From: an uncultured Cellvibrionales bacterium
GTDB lineage: Bacteria; Pseudomonadota; Gammaproteobacteria; Pseudomonadales; Dasaniaceae
DNA: 64,000 bases
Direction: 5' to 3'
Assembly (NCBI GenBank): GCA_913019905.1
Contig: CAJVZD010000010.1
Coordinates: 84,798-148,797 of the forward strand
This document shows positions 44,286 to 52,971 of this stretch, in pieces (the first letter of the stretch is position 1; each line of letters starts with the position of its first letter). Both the position numbers and the translations under genes were made by a program. Below the pieces are notes generated by a model. That model was given only the letters and a program-made list of their open reading frames with translations, did not search any database and was not told where the DNA came from.

Positions 44286-46361
44286 TTACTCGATAGGTAA
44301 GTTAATGGAAAAAATCACACCGCGATTATCGTCTCGGTTTTTTGCAATGATCGAACCACTATGAAAGTTTACTATCAGGCTGACAATATATAAGCCCAGG
44401 CCTAAATGTGTGGCACTACTTTCTCGTTCTTCCCTCAGTGAAACCATATTATCGAAGAGTTGGTTTTGCATGCTTTTTGGCAACAGTGGCCCGTCGTTGT
44501 TGACCGTTAATTCCAGCGTAGTTCTCCTATGGTCGATAGCGATGACAATAACGCCTGCTGGTGGACAAAAGCTCACCGCATTTTCAATCAATTTGTCGAG
44601 CATTTGCACTAACAAGTCAGGCACCGCATTAACTAGTAGTGAAGACCTGCCTACATTATTCTCAAAATTAATCGTATGGCCATCATATAGATCACTATAG
44701 GCTGCGATCAGCTCCGTTACTAAAAAAATAACATCGACAGACTCAAGTTCCGAATGCTCAATAATTTCTTCTACGCGCTTGGCTTCGCTCATAGCCGTGA
44801 GGATTTTACCTAAGCGCAGTGCTCCCTCTTTCGCTCGCTGCTGGTAAATTCGACTTTGACTATCGAGCTGTTGAGACTCGAGATTATCTAACGAGGAATG
44901 AATAATAGCTAAGGGTGTGCGAAGTTCATGAGACAACTTACGGGAAAGTGTTTGCAGATAAACGGTATAGTCTCCGATGCGCTTCATCAGTTCACCATAA
45001 TTCCGCGACAATACCCCAATTTCATCATTGGCATTACTGTGCGGATAATAGTTGGAGATTATCCCTCGTTCATCAAGCGCATTCTGCGTAGCTTTACTTA
45101 ATTTCCGGATGCGCCAGGACAGCCAACTGGCGTAAGCTAACAGGGTTAACGTAGCGCCACCCATAACGATAATGCTAAGAGAAAACAGCCGGCCAAATGC
45201 CTGATCTGTCAGTGTGGCTGTTTGCTCACTGCTTTGCTCGGCAATAAGTATTGCTGCGACTTGTCCGTCCAGAAAAATAGGCTCCGCGTTTGCAAGAACA
45301 TGATGATGGTCTTTTAATGGATCCTTATACCATAGCGAACTGCTTTGACCTTTTCTGGCTCTCTTAAACTCATTGCGCCCAAAAAAATTGACACCGTCGA
45401 AATAGTCCGGCTGACCCTGATAGCGGCCTGCCAATAATCCTCGATAAAACTTCTGCAATAGCCAGTGACTCTTAGAAGTAGATGTGGGCTCTGCTGTGCC
45501 TATAGAAGCGATCAGCCAACCATCGGGGTTTAGTAAGCTCAGTCGCTGACCGGCTTGCGCATAGGTACTGAGGAACGCCCTAATTCTATCCGGTTGATAG
45601 ATAAGTTCAGGCACTGCAGTATCGTACTCATACGGACCAAAGCGAGAGCTCGAACTGGCCGATTCATCAATAATGTAAAAGCTCAGTTTCCCTTTGACCA
45701 AGGCCAGGGGCATAGAAATTTCTAGCTGATAACGGTCGACATTATCAATGAGGCTGGCCTCAATCGACGACTCGCGATAGGTAATATGTGGAGATTTAAA
45801 ATAACGCCCTGTAACTTTACCCGGGGCTACAGCTGCAAATATATACTCCTTTTCGTTACCCGTGACTAAAACCACTCGGTCACCGTTAGATGCTAATGAG
45901 CGAGTGGGGTTATTAAAAACCATCTCGCTATTTTTAACATCGAAAAACAACATCAGTTGGTTTTTGTGGATGGCGCACCGATAACTGACATGCTCAGCGG
46001 CGGTGCTGGACCATACACTCCACTCTATTTTCGGCCAGCCATCCGCGTAACCATCGGTATCGATCTGGTAGTTCATTGGGTGGCAGTAAAAGACGGAATC
46101 AGCGGCGTCCGCTTCATGGATACGATCGACATTACTATCATCGACCTTAATATCATCGACGGAAGCATTTTTATGCGTATCGAGCGTTAAGGCTTCCGGG
46201 CTTTGAGATAAGGCTTTTACAATAACCTGAGTAGAAGCCCGCAGGGTTTGTTCCTGCCCTGATCTGAGTGATGCGTCAATCTCCTGTAGATACTGGCAGC
46301 CTGACCAGGGGATACTCAACAATAAGAGACTGACAAGAAATAATTGTTTATTTAATGTCAT
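44286..46361 (-). CDS. pdsS: Pds-type sensor histidine kinase
   Basis: This 691-residue kinase begins with a signal-like helix (FLVSLLLLSIPWSGCQ). A large periplasmic region of about 380 residues follows, with a beta-rich IEWSVWSSTAAEHVSYRC stretch. A membrane helix near 390-415, a HAMP-like linker, the phospho-acceptor segment LSHELRTPLAI and the ATPase boxes IENAVSF and THLGLGLYIVSLIV come next. The layout and position match the kinase of the proteobacterial dedicated sortase system. The ATG at 46361 is 2 nt after the pdsR stop codon; a TTG five codons earlier would overlap pdsR. It is co-transcribed with pdsR. Confidence 0.88.
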   Translation of the reverse strand: MTLNKQLFLVSLLLLSIPWSGCQYLQEIDASLRSGQEQTLRASTQVIVKALSQSPEALTLDTHKNASVDDIKVDDSNVDRIHEADAADSVFYCHPMNYQIDTDGYADGWPKIEWSVWSSTAAEHVSYRCAIHKNQLMLFFDVKNSEMVFNNPTRSLASNGDRVVLVTGNEKEYIFAAVAPGKVTGRYFKSPHITYRESSIEASLIDNVDRYQLEISMPLALVKGKLSFYIIDESASSSSRFGPYEYDTAVPELIYQPDRIRAFLSTYAQAGQRLSLLNPDGWLIASIGTAEPTSTSKSHWLLQKFYRGLLAGRYQGQPDYFDGVNFFGRNEFKRARKGQSSSLWYKDPLKDHHHVLANAEPIFLDGQVAAILIAEQSSEQTATLTDQAFGRLFSLSIIVMGGATLTLLAYASWLSWRIRKLSKATQNALDERGIISNYYPHSNANDEIGVLSRNYGELMKRIGDYTVYLQTLSRKLSHELRTPLAIIHSSLDNLESQQLDSQSRIYQQRAKEGALRLGKILTAMSEAKRVEEIIEHSELESVDVIFLVTELIAAYSDLYDGHTINFENNVGRSSLLVNAVPDLLVQMLDKLIENAVSFCPPAGVIVIAIDHRRTTLELTVNNDGPLLPKSMQNQLFDNMVSLREERESSATHLGLGLYIVSLIVNFHSGSIIAKNRDDNRGVIFSINLPIE

Positions 46362-46363
46362 TG

Positions 46364-47053
46364 TTAAACATGCCAACGATAACCTAGACCGTAGGCCGTG
46401 TTTATCGCATTAAAGCCGGCGTCAATAGCCAGGAATTTTTTTCGGATTCGTTTGATATGGGAGGTAATTGTATTGTCATCTAATACCACCTTGGCGGCTT
46501 CCATCAGTTGTTCACGGCTTTTTACTTGCCCCGGGTGACGGGCAAGGCAGTGAATCACCCAAAACTCTGTCACCGTTATCTCCAAGGCTTGGCTTTGCCA
46601 TTGAATACTCATTCGTTCAATATTAATACTAAGGTCACCCGTTGTAATCACTCTCTCTTTGAGAAGGGGGCCGCTAAGTGCGTCAACACGACGAAACAGG
46701 GCCACTATACGCGCCATCATATGGTGCAATCCGATATCCTTAGTTAAGTAGTCATCCGCGCCTAAGCGTAGGCCTGAAATTTTATCGAATTCACTTTCTC
46801 TGGCTGTTAAAAATACGATAGGCAGCGTTTTTGAGCGGCTGCGTAAATCTCGGCACAATTCAAACCCACCTTCAATTTCGTCTTCGAGACCTACATCAAT
46901 GACTGTCAGATCCGGCAGCTCTATTTCGAATGCCGCCATCGCCGACGAACGGTTCGGATATATGCTTACCGTATACCCTTGTTGCACAAAAGCATCGCGA
47001 TAATTCTCCGCAATATTTATCTCGTCTTCAACGATGGCTATATGTTTACTCAT
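46364..47053 (-). CDS. pdsR: Pds-type response regulator, OmpR family
   Basis: This 229-residue regulator has a receiver with phospho-acceptor D53 in VIDVGLEDEI, a VFLTARE threonine region and the AGGLRLGADDYL-type helix (GLRLGADDYLTKD). A winged-helix DNA-binding domain (ITVTEFWVIHCLARHPG, SHIKRIRKKF) follows. It is immediately upstream of the kinase gene and divergent from the target-sortase pair, which it probably controls. TTG is directly followed by ATG; I use the ATG at 47053. Confidence 0.9.
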   Translation of the reverse strand: MSKHIAIVEDEINIAENYRDAFVQQGYTVSIYPNRSSAMAAFEIELPDLTVIDVGLEDEIEGGFELCRDLRSRSKTLPIVFLTARESEFDKISGLRLGADDYLTKDIGLHHMMARIVALFRRVDALSGPLLKERVITTGDLSINIERMSIQWQSQALEITVTEFWVIHCLARHPGQVKSREQLMEAAKVVLDDNTITSHIKRIRKKFLAIDAGFNAINTAYGLGYRWHV

Positions 47054-47116
47054 CAATAATCCCGGCGCTTGGCTATGCAGGTATTGTAACGTAGTAAGTG
47101 CAAATTAAAACCAAAG

Positions 47117-47156
47117 CCACAATTCGCCATAATTGCGCAGAATAATTCCACAATCG
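47117..47156. promoter_or_regulatory. Candidate PdsR binding region (direct repeats)
   Basis: In the 166-bp divergent gap, CCACAATTCG (47117) and CCATAATTGCG (47127) repeat at a 10-bp interval, and CCACAATCG returns at 47148. OmpR-family regulators often bind direct repeats spaced 10-11 bp. This is a candidate site only. Confidence 0.3.
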
Positions 47157-47219
47157 ATCCATAAAAAGACCATTCCCTCGTTGTTAACTAGTACCAGTGA
47201 TTAGTTTAGGAGATAAGCA

Positions 47220-49349
47220 ATGGTTAAATGGAAGGATCGTACGGCCCCAATTTTTATTGAAAATGATGACTTCATATCGCAGCCACGAAAGCGGTTACGG
47301 CTCAGATTCGCTTTGGTGTTCGTTGTCACATTAGGAGGCACCTGGGCTTGGCATGACGTTCAAGCTGATCCCTATAAAGAGATTCGGAGCGGTCAACTGT
47401 TGGCGACCTCAACTGAAACGGGGTCGCCAAGAGTCTTTGCCAATATTGACAATAAAACGACAATAGAAGTCAGCGGTATGGTAGCTCACGTCTCAGTGGA
47501 GCAACACTTTAGGAACGATCACGATAGTGTATTGGAGGGAATCTATGTTTTCCCCCTGCCGGACAAGGCAGCGGTTCACCGCATGCGTATCAGAATTGGT
47601 GAACGTATTATCCGTGGTATTGTAAAAGAGAAAGCGCAGGCAAAAGCGCTTTATCAACAAGCAAAATCGAAAGGGAACAAAGCCGCGCTCGTTAGCCAGC
47701 ATCGGCCTAATCTGTTTAAAACCAATGTAGCTAATATCCCGCCGGGAGAAACGATAGTCGTTGAACTCGACTATATCGACCTCGTGCAATATCAGCAGGG
47801 TCAATTCGAGCTGCGTTTCCCCATGGCAATAACACCTCGATATTCGCCACGCGTTCAGCAACGTGACGATCGTCAAGCTGATGATCCTCAGACTGTTGAG
47901 GCATTAGTCGCTGATCAACTTGGCTGGTCACAGGTTTATGCTCCAACGACTTCAGTTACTCAGGCAAATCTGGCTGTAAATCGTTCTCCAGCAGCTCTCG
48001 AAGTTTCTACAGAACTCACTGTCTCCCTAGATACCGGCCTACCCCTGAAGAATATAGAAAGCGCCTATCATAATATCAATATTAATAACCAGAACGATGT
48101 TTACTGGGTGAATCTCGATCATAAAATCAAACCTTTACAGAAGGATTTCGTATTGCGCTGGCAAGCTCAGACGGGCAAATCCCCTAAAGCGGCGCTATTT
48201 AAACAGTCGGTAAAAGACGAAGATTATGTACAAATGATGCTGCTACCCCCACAGGAAGCAATGACCGAACACTACCTGCCTCGCGAAATGATTTACGTTA
48301 TCGATACCTCCGGGTCCATGCAGGGACAATCTATCATCCAGGCGAAAAAAAGTTTGGCGCTCGCTTTAGATCAACTGACTGAACAGGACCATTTCAATGT
48401 TCTGAACTTTAACACAAGCACACAGCAGCTTTTCGATAGCTCCTTACCTGCCACCAGCGAAAACATAATAAACGCGAAGAATTATATCAACAGATTACAG
48501 GCGGGCGGTGGTACCGAAATGATGACGGCACTAAAAAAATCTCTTAGACATTCAAGCCATGAGGAAAGAGTTAGGCAGGTTATCTTTATTACCGATGGCG
48601 CTGTCAGCAACGAAGAAGAGCTCTTTAAGGCTATCTATCAGCACTTGGGCAACAGCCGCCTATTTACTGTTGGAATAGGTTCAGCGCCAAATACCTATTT
48701 TATGCGAAAGGCCGCTGAATTTGGGCGGGGAAGCTTTACGCATATCGGCGACGTTAATGTTGTGCACGAAAGAATGGCCCGCCTATTTAGCAAACTCAAC
48801 AAACCCTTGATAAGAGATATCACTATCGAGTGGCCTGCTGGCAGTGATGCAGAACAATACCCGAAGAAAATCCCCGATCTTTATGAAGGTGAGCCGCTAC
48901 TCGTAAACGCTTCGGTAAAAGAGTTTTCAGGTCTAATCAAGCTTCGAGGTAAGTGGCAGGGTAATAAGAGCTGGGAAAAGACATTATCAATGGGTAGTGA
49001 TGTCAATCATCTCGGTATTGGCACTTTGTGGGCACGTCAAAAAATCCAACACCTGCTCGATCAGAAAGTGAAAGGCCGTCCTGAACAAGAAGTTCGTCAG
49101 TCAGTGCTTGATGTTGCCTTAACACATCAGCTGATGTCGCCCTATACCAGTTTTATCGCCATTGATCAGAAGCCGAACCCGAAAGAGAATCCGGCGCTGG
49201 GAGCCAAACCTTTGTTAAACGCTGTTGCTATGCCTAAAACTGCCACGCGAGCCACTTTGAGCCTGCTTTGGGGGGGTGGACTCATGCTGTTTTTCATCAT
49301 CCTAAAAATCAGCATGAATAAGGAGGAAGACTATGATCTCGACAAATAA
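47220..49349 (+). CDS. Sortase target protein with VIT and VWA domains
   Basis: This 709-residue protein has an N-terminal membrane segment near residues 30-45 that probably acts as signal sequence. A VIT domain follows (AHVSVEQHFRND, LEGIYVFPLPDKAAV, VVELDYID). A von Willebrand A domain has the MIDAS D362 in YVIDTSGSM, TDGAVSNEE and GIGSAPN. The C-terminus has a sorting signal: PKTAT at residues 672-676, a hydrophobic stretch (LSLLWGGGLMLFFIILKI) and a charged tail. This arrangement matches the single dedicated substrate of class GN sortases in marine proteobacteria. The next gene, the sortase, starts inside its 3' end. Confidence 0.9.
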   Translation: MVKWKDRTAPIFIENDDFISQPRKRLRLRFALVFVVTLGGTWAWHDVQADPYKEIRSGQLLATSTETGSPRVFANIDNKTTIEVSGMVAHVSVEQHFRNDHDSVLEGIYVFPLPDKAAVHRMRIRIGERIIRGIVKEKAQAKALYQQAKSKGNKAALVSQHRPNLFKTNVANIPPGETIVVELDYIDLVQYQQGQFELRFPMAITPRYSPRVQQRDDRQADDPQTVEALVADQLGWSQVYAPTTSVTQANLAVNRSPAALEVSTELTVSLDTGLPLKNIESAYHNININNQNDVYWVNLDHKIKPLQKDFVLRWQAQTGKSPKAALFKQSVKDEDYVQMMLLPPQEAMTEHYLPREMIYVIDTSGSMQGQSIIQAKKSLALALDQLTEQDHFNVLNFNTSTQQLFDSSLPATSENIINAKNYINRLQAGGGTEMMTALKKSLRHSSHEERVRQVIFITDGAVSNEEELFKAIYQHLGNSRLFTVGIGSAPNTYFMRKAAEFGRGSFTHIGDVNVVHERMARLFSKLNKPLIRDITIEWPAGSDAEQYPKKIPDLYEGEPLLVNASVKEFSGLIKLRGKWQGNKSWEKTLSMGSDVNHLGIGTLWARQKIQHLLDQKVKGRPEQEVRQSVLDVALTHQLMSPYTSFIAIDQKPNPKENPALGAKPLLNAVAMPKTATRATLSLLWGGGLMLFFIILKISMNKEEDYDLDK

Positions 49350-49911
49350 ACGTTGGAAACCCTACTTAGCAACCATTCTATTCATAGCCGGAATGGCAGC
49401 CACGGCTGATGGAATTGCCATCTATCTCAAGGCTCACGCTGCACAAATTCTTATCGAGCAGGCCTGGAAAGAAAGTATTAATAGCGGACAAATCGTAAAA
49501 CCATGGCCCTGGGCAGACACCTGGCCGGTCGCCCGATTGCGCGCTAAAGAAGCAGGAACCGACCTCTATGTACTTCAGGGTGCACAAGGAAGTGCTTTAG
49601 CTTTTGGTCCCGGTTGGATGGCCGATGGCGTCGAGCCGGAACAGCGCGGCACCAAGCTAATAGCGGGACATCGAGATACTCATTTTAAATTTTTGCAAAA
49701 AATCAAGAAAAACGATGTGTTATCACTGATTAACAAACACGGAACGGAACAACAATACCGCGTTCACAGCATTCAGATTATTGATACCAGTAAAGAGAAC
49801 ATTATGATAGATAGTAGGGAAGAAAAACTAGTGCTAATCACCTGTTATCCCTTTGATGCCATTGAGACAGGAGGCCCTCAGCGCTACATTGTTAGCGCTG
49901 TGCGGGATTGA
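49333..49911 (+). CDS. Class GN sortase
   Basis: This 192-residue transpeptidase has an N-terminal membrane helix (ATILFIAGMAATADGIAIYL). The catalytic residues are H113 in AGHRDTHF, C171 in LITCYPF and R184 in PQRYIV. It would cleave the target's PKTAT signal and attach it to an unknown acceptor nucleophile in the envelope. Its ATG lies 17 nt inside the target gene, with an AGGAGG ribosome site, so the two are translationally coupled. With one sortase and one target, this is the dedicated form seen in Gram-negative bacteria, not the Gram-positive housekeeping type. Confidence 0.93.
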   Translation: MISTNKRWKPYLATILFIAGMAATADGIAIYLKAHAAQILIEQAWKESINSGQIVKPWPWADTWPVARLRAKEAGTDLYVLQGAQGSALAFGPGWMADGVEPEQRGTKLIAGHRDTHFKFLQKIKKNDVLSLINKHGTEQQYRVHSIQIIDTSKENIMIDSREEKLVLITCYPFDAIETGGPQRYIVSAVRD

Positions 49912-50271
49912 TCAGGTAGTTTGTAAACACAGATGTGTCCGCTCTCAAGTTTGACCTAGGGATTACTTTCTTAGATATCTCTAATATCATCTGGATTGAT
50001 AAAACAGATATTCACGTCAGCCAGGTAGTCTGAATATCTGTTCTCGTCCAACTGTGTACAGGCATCGCAACGCGCTGATTGTTGTTCAGACATACAGCTC
50101 GCTTTTCCCTTCTGTCGTTTTCCGCGTCAACGAGAAATTCCTGACGATATTAAGCTGCTGCGATAATGAACAAACAGCTTTGCTTTGACATAGATGGAAG
50201 ATTTTATTGTTGGCTTTCTAACTAAACGCTCAAATTTAGCTCGACTTTATAAGAGCAACATTGCTTAGCAG
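49912..50271. other. Convergent intergenic region
   Basis: This 360-bp stretch separates the convergent sortase and periplasmic binding protein genes. Apart from the inverted repeat at 50003-50042 nothing is supported. Confidence 0.45.
50003..50042. terminator. 12-bp perfect inverted repeat, possible bidirectional terminator
   Basis: AACAGATATTCA at 50003 is exactly complementary to TGAATATCTGTT ending at 50042, with a 16-nt loop. It lies between convergent genes. The stem is AT-rich and lacks a T run, so terminator or protein-binding function is uncertain. Confidence 0.5.
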
Positions 50272-51084
50272 TTAGTTCATGTCTAAATATTTCGTACCAA
50301 TGATATATGCCTCTCCCATTATCCTTTCGATTTCACCTGACTCCTTGAGTTCTTCGAGGCGACTTTCGATTAGCTTAAACGCCTCAAGATGAGAGCCGTG
50401 ACAAATAATATTGTCGCGACTGACCAGGGGGCTAAAGCTCTTGTCATAAGGGAAGTGCTGCTCCATCCTCAATGCCTTATAGGCATCTATTACTGCCGGG
50501 TAAAATACTACGGCCTTGCTTACACGGCCGGAAGAGAGCATTTTCAAATTTTGCAACTCGTTATCCACTTCCACAACATCGCCCGCTTCATTTAACATCT
50601 TTTTCATGTCGGGGCTTAAAGCCCCCCCCTTAACAATACTCACAGAATCTGAAGAACTGATATCGGAAGCTTTGGTGGCAACAGAAATGCGATCTTTAGA
50701 TATGACTCTAACGATAGCTTTATTTAAGGGTTCGCCGTTGAGTAATTTGAATTGCTTCAGTTGTAATTCCGGGTTGTCTAAGTGCTCATATCCGGGACAA
50801 AAACAGGCAAATTTCTTTATTCGAAATCCTCTTTTGGCTCTATCCATTGGGTAGACTTTCAGCTCATAACGTTGCGCCAAGCCAGTTGATTTTAGAATTT
50901 CGGTGATAACATTATAGTAAGCGCCGTTGTCGACATTCCCGTCTTTATCGAAAGTACCGTATTTATTGAATCGTGAAAAAAGCTCTCCCGCAGCAATTAT
51001 GTCTTTTTTGACCGGTGTTTCGCGTCCAATTACTGGCAGCGCGAAAAAAGCCAAATAGCTTATTAGAATAAATAGATTTTTCAT
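50272..51084 (-). CDS. Periplasmic solute-binding-like protein (SBP family 3 type)
   Basis: This 270-residue protein has a signal peptide (LFILISYLAFFALPVIG, cleavage near GRETP). The mature part has the periplasmic binding protein pattern: YYNVITEILKSTG (first lobe), ELKVYPMDRAKRGF, a cysteine pair in FACFCPG, and a hinge region near VSIVKGGAL. The C-terminal end, LKESGEIERIMGEAYI, is typical of the amino acid-binding type-3 family. Many such free-standing proteins in proteobacteria act as sensors rather than transporters. No permease gene is adjacent. The ligand is unknown. Confidence 0.75.
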   Translation of the reverse strand: MKNLFILISYLAFFALPVIGRETPVKKDIIAAGELFSRFNKYGTFDKDGNVDNGAYYNVITEILKSTGLAQRYELKVYPMDRAKRGFRIKKFACFCPGYEHLDNPELQLKQFKLLNGEPLNKAIVRVISKDRISVATKASDISSSDSVSIVKGGALSPDMKKMLNEAGDVVEVDNELQNLKMLSSGRVSKAVVFYPAVIDAYKALRMEQHFPYDKSFSPLVSRDNIICHGSHLEAFKLIESRLEELKESGEIERIMGEAYIIGTKYLDMN

Positions 51085-51226
51085 CTGTCGTTGCCCGGCG
51101 CGATCCCCGCTGGCTCCTCTTCGTCTCGTATGACCAACTTTCTATCGGTGCAGTATTAACGTTTCTTCAACTCACTTGATAGTAGCACGCATCTATTCAG
51201 GTGAGTTGAAGGCGGTTACGAGAAAA

Positions 51227-51526
51227 ATGAGAACGGGCATGAATGGCGTGTCCGGAGAAAAACGGGAAAATCGATTCAAGGATCATTTGCACCGTAGCGC
51301 TAGCGGAGCGCGCTTAATTTTTATAAAGATGCCCCTTACCAGTGAGAAAAATTGGCCGATGTGTGCCGCTGTATTAGGTGCCAATGAGCATCGCATCGAC
51401 AATGAGGTATTTTTGCTTACCGAAATATCGGCCATGCCGATGCAATACACCGGTAAAGCCATCATGGAGAATGGTCAATTCGATGGTGCGCGTATAGAGT
51501 TCACGCCACCTTTTTATCTTTTTTGA
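51227..51526 (+). CDS. Hypothetical protein
   Basis: From an ATG at 51227 the frame encodes 99 residues starting MRTGMNGVSGEKRENRF. It ends DGARIEFTPPFYLF. An upstream TTG at 51176 would add 17 residues. A beta-rich pattern is suggested by RLIFIKMPL, EVFLLTEISAM and ARIEFTPPF. I recognise no family. It lies between a minus-strand gene and the LacI gene. The ribosome site is weak. It may be real, or a decayed remnant. Confidence 0.38.
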   Translation: MRTGMNGVSGEKRENRFKDHLHRSASGARLIFIKMPLTSEKNWPMCAAVLGANEHRIDNEVFLLTEISAMPMQYTGKAIMENGQFDGARIEFTPPFYLF

Positions 51527-51716
51527 CACGGCTATTGCCGCCATCCCGAACAAGCAGCGTGATGAAATACGCCATAAATGATACCGGTATCAACACTAAC
51601 CATTTAATGCGTCCGTATGCTAACATGCAACGAATCGAGATTTGCCAATGGGCACACAGAGCTCATGACGGGAAACAGGCGCTACAAGACATCATCCAAA
51701 AATGAGCGAGTAACTT

Positions 51717-52757
51717 ATCCTTAATAAAAAAGCGACAATCAATGATGTGGCACGACTCGCTGGAGTTTCCAAAAAAACCGTTTCCAGAGTGATCAACGAC
51801 GAGCCAAACGTCAGCACCAAGACTTTGAGCAAGGTTAAAGACATCATTGCACAACTCAACTATTCGCCCAACCCGCAAGCCAGAGGATTGGCTTTCAGCC
51901 GCTCATTCCTGCTGGCTGTGGTTAACGATAACCCTAATGCGTCTTATGTCACCGAAGCGATGTACGGAGCATTGAGCCAATGCCGCCCAAATGGCTATGA
52001 ATTAGTGGTTCACCCTTGCGACTCACGCCATGTAGATCTACTTGATGACATCATAAACTTCATTAAGCGGGTAAAAATAGATGGCGTTATATTACTACCG
52101 CCAATCTCTGAATCTGAAGAACTAATCAGCCGATTAAAGGCCATAGAATGCCAGTATGTTCGCGTATTATCAGTTATAGCCGATGATAGCGCCCATAGGG
52201 TTCGCTCCAATGATCGCGAAGCCGTCCGCCATGTCGCCAACCACCTAATCGCACTGGGCCACAGGGACATCGGCTTTATCCAGAGGCCAAAAAACTCACA
52301 ATCCACCACTGAACGTCACGTAGGATTTCGCGAAACTCTCGAAGACAATGGCATCTCTTTGCCTCAGAATCGCATAGCGATGGGCGACTACACATCCCAA
52401 TCGGGCGTGGAATGTGCTGAATGGCTACTGAACTCAACCCCTCCTCCCACTGCAATATTCGCCAGCAACGACCAAATGGCAATCGGGGTAATGGCCACCG
52501 CTAAAAAAATGGACATCAGAATTCCCAACGACCTCACCGTTATCGGCTTTGACGATAATCCGCTCGCCTCCATGGTCTGGCCGGCATTAACCACCATGAA
52601 CCTACATACCAAAAAAATGGCCGAGCTAGCGACACAAAAATTGCTGGCACTGTGTGATGGTGATGTCGATCGCGCGGCAGACATACAATCCGAACTCGTC
52701 CCGAACTTTATTCAACGGCAAAGCACAGCAACCCCCAAGATTCAACCACTCCAATAA
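51717..52757 (+). CDS. LacI family regulator of the glucuronate operon, non-canonical start
   Basis: The open frame runs from just after a TAA at 51711 to 52757. The helix-turn-helix reads KKATINDVARLAGVSKKTV and SRVINDEPNVS, and a type-1 periplasmic-binding fold follows (GVILLPPI, GHRDIGFIQRP, TAIFASNDQMAIGV, IGFDDNPLAS). The first ATG/GTG/TTG codon is GTG 51747, inside helix 1, which would destroy the DNA-binding domain. In the right place, 30 nt earlier at 51717, the codon is ATC, with GAGCGAG 8-14 nt before it. So either ATC is used, or the start codon was lost. It lies just upstream of uxaC and probably represses the operon until uronate appears. Confidence 0.8.
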   Translation: MLNKKATINDVARLAGVSKKTVSRVINDEPNVSTKTLSKVKDIIAQLNYSPNPQARGLAFSRSFLLAVVNDNPNASYVTEAMYGALSQCRPNGYELVVHPCDSRHVDLLDDIINFIKRVKIDGVILLPPISESEELISRLKAIECQYVRVLSVIADDSAHRVRSNDREAVRHVANHLIALGHRDIGFIQRPKNSQSTTERHVGFRETLEDNGISLPQNRIAMGDYTSQSGVECAEWLLNSTPPPTAIFASNDQMAIGVMATAKKMDIRIPNDLTVIGFDDNPLASMVWPALTTMNLHTKKMAELATQKLLALCDGDVDRAADIQSELVPNFIQRQSTATPKIQPLQ

Positions 52758-52780
52758 CTAGCCGCCCCAAGAACAAAGAA

Positions 52781-52804
52781 CCAGATCCAGAACCAGAACC
52801 AGAA
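52781..52804. repeat. 6-bp tandem repeat (CCAGAA), four units
   Basis: CCAGAT at 52781 is followed by three CCAGAA units to 52804. It lies 24 bp after the LacI stop codon, upstream of the uxaC promoter candidate. Confidence 0.65.
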
Positions 52805-52846
52805 CCAAGACTAGACATATCCGAAATCCGACAATTTACATCTATG

Positions 52847-52876
52847 TTGACACACCAAATTGACACCGGTTACCAT
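52847..52876 (+). promoter_or_regulatory. Sigma-70 promoter candidate with LacI-type operator over the -10
   Basis: TTGACA at 52847 is a perfect -35 box. After 18 nt, TACCAT (52871) fits a -10 box at four of six positions. TGACACCGGTTACCA at 52861-52875 is an imperfect palindrome around CCGG, the centre typical of LacI-family operators, and it overlaps the spacer and -10. Repressor binding there would block transcription of the uxaC operon. Assignment to the adjacent regulator is inference. Confidence 0.5.
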
Positions 52877-52971
52877 ATCGATATACAAAACGGTCAGACT
52901 AATACATTCCTCCTAAAAGCGACCTTAAAAACACTTAACGAGCACTGCTAAAAGTAAACTGGATAACTGCA

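Noticed and set aside
51227..51526. PilZ-like reading of the hypothetical protein (RENR and RSASGAR)
   Set aside because: The spacing between the two motifs is far shorter than in PilZ domains and the acidic residue of the second motif is missing.
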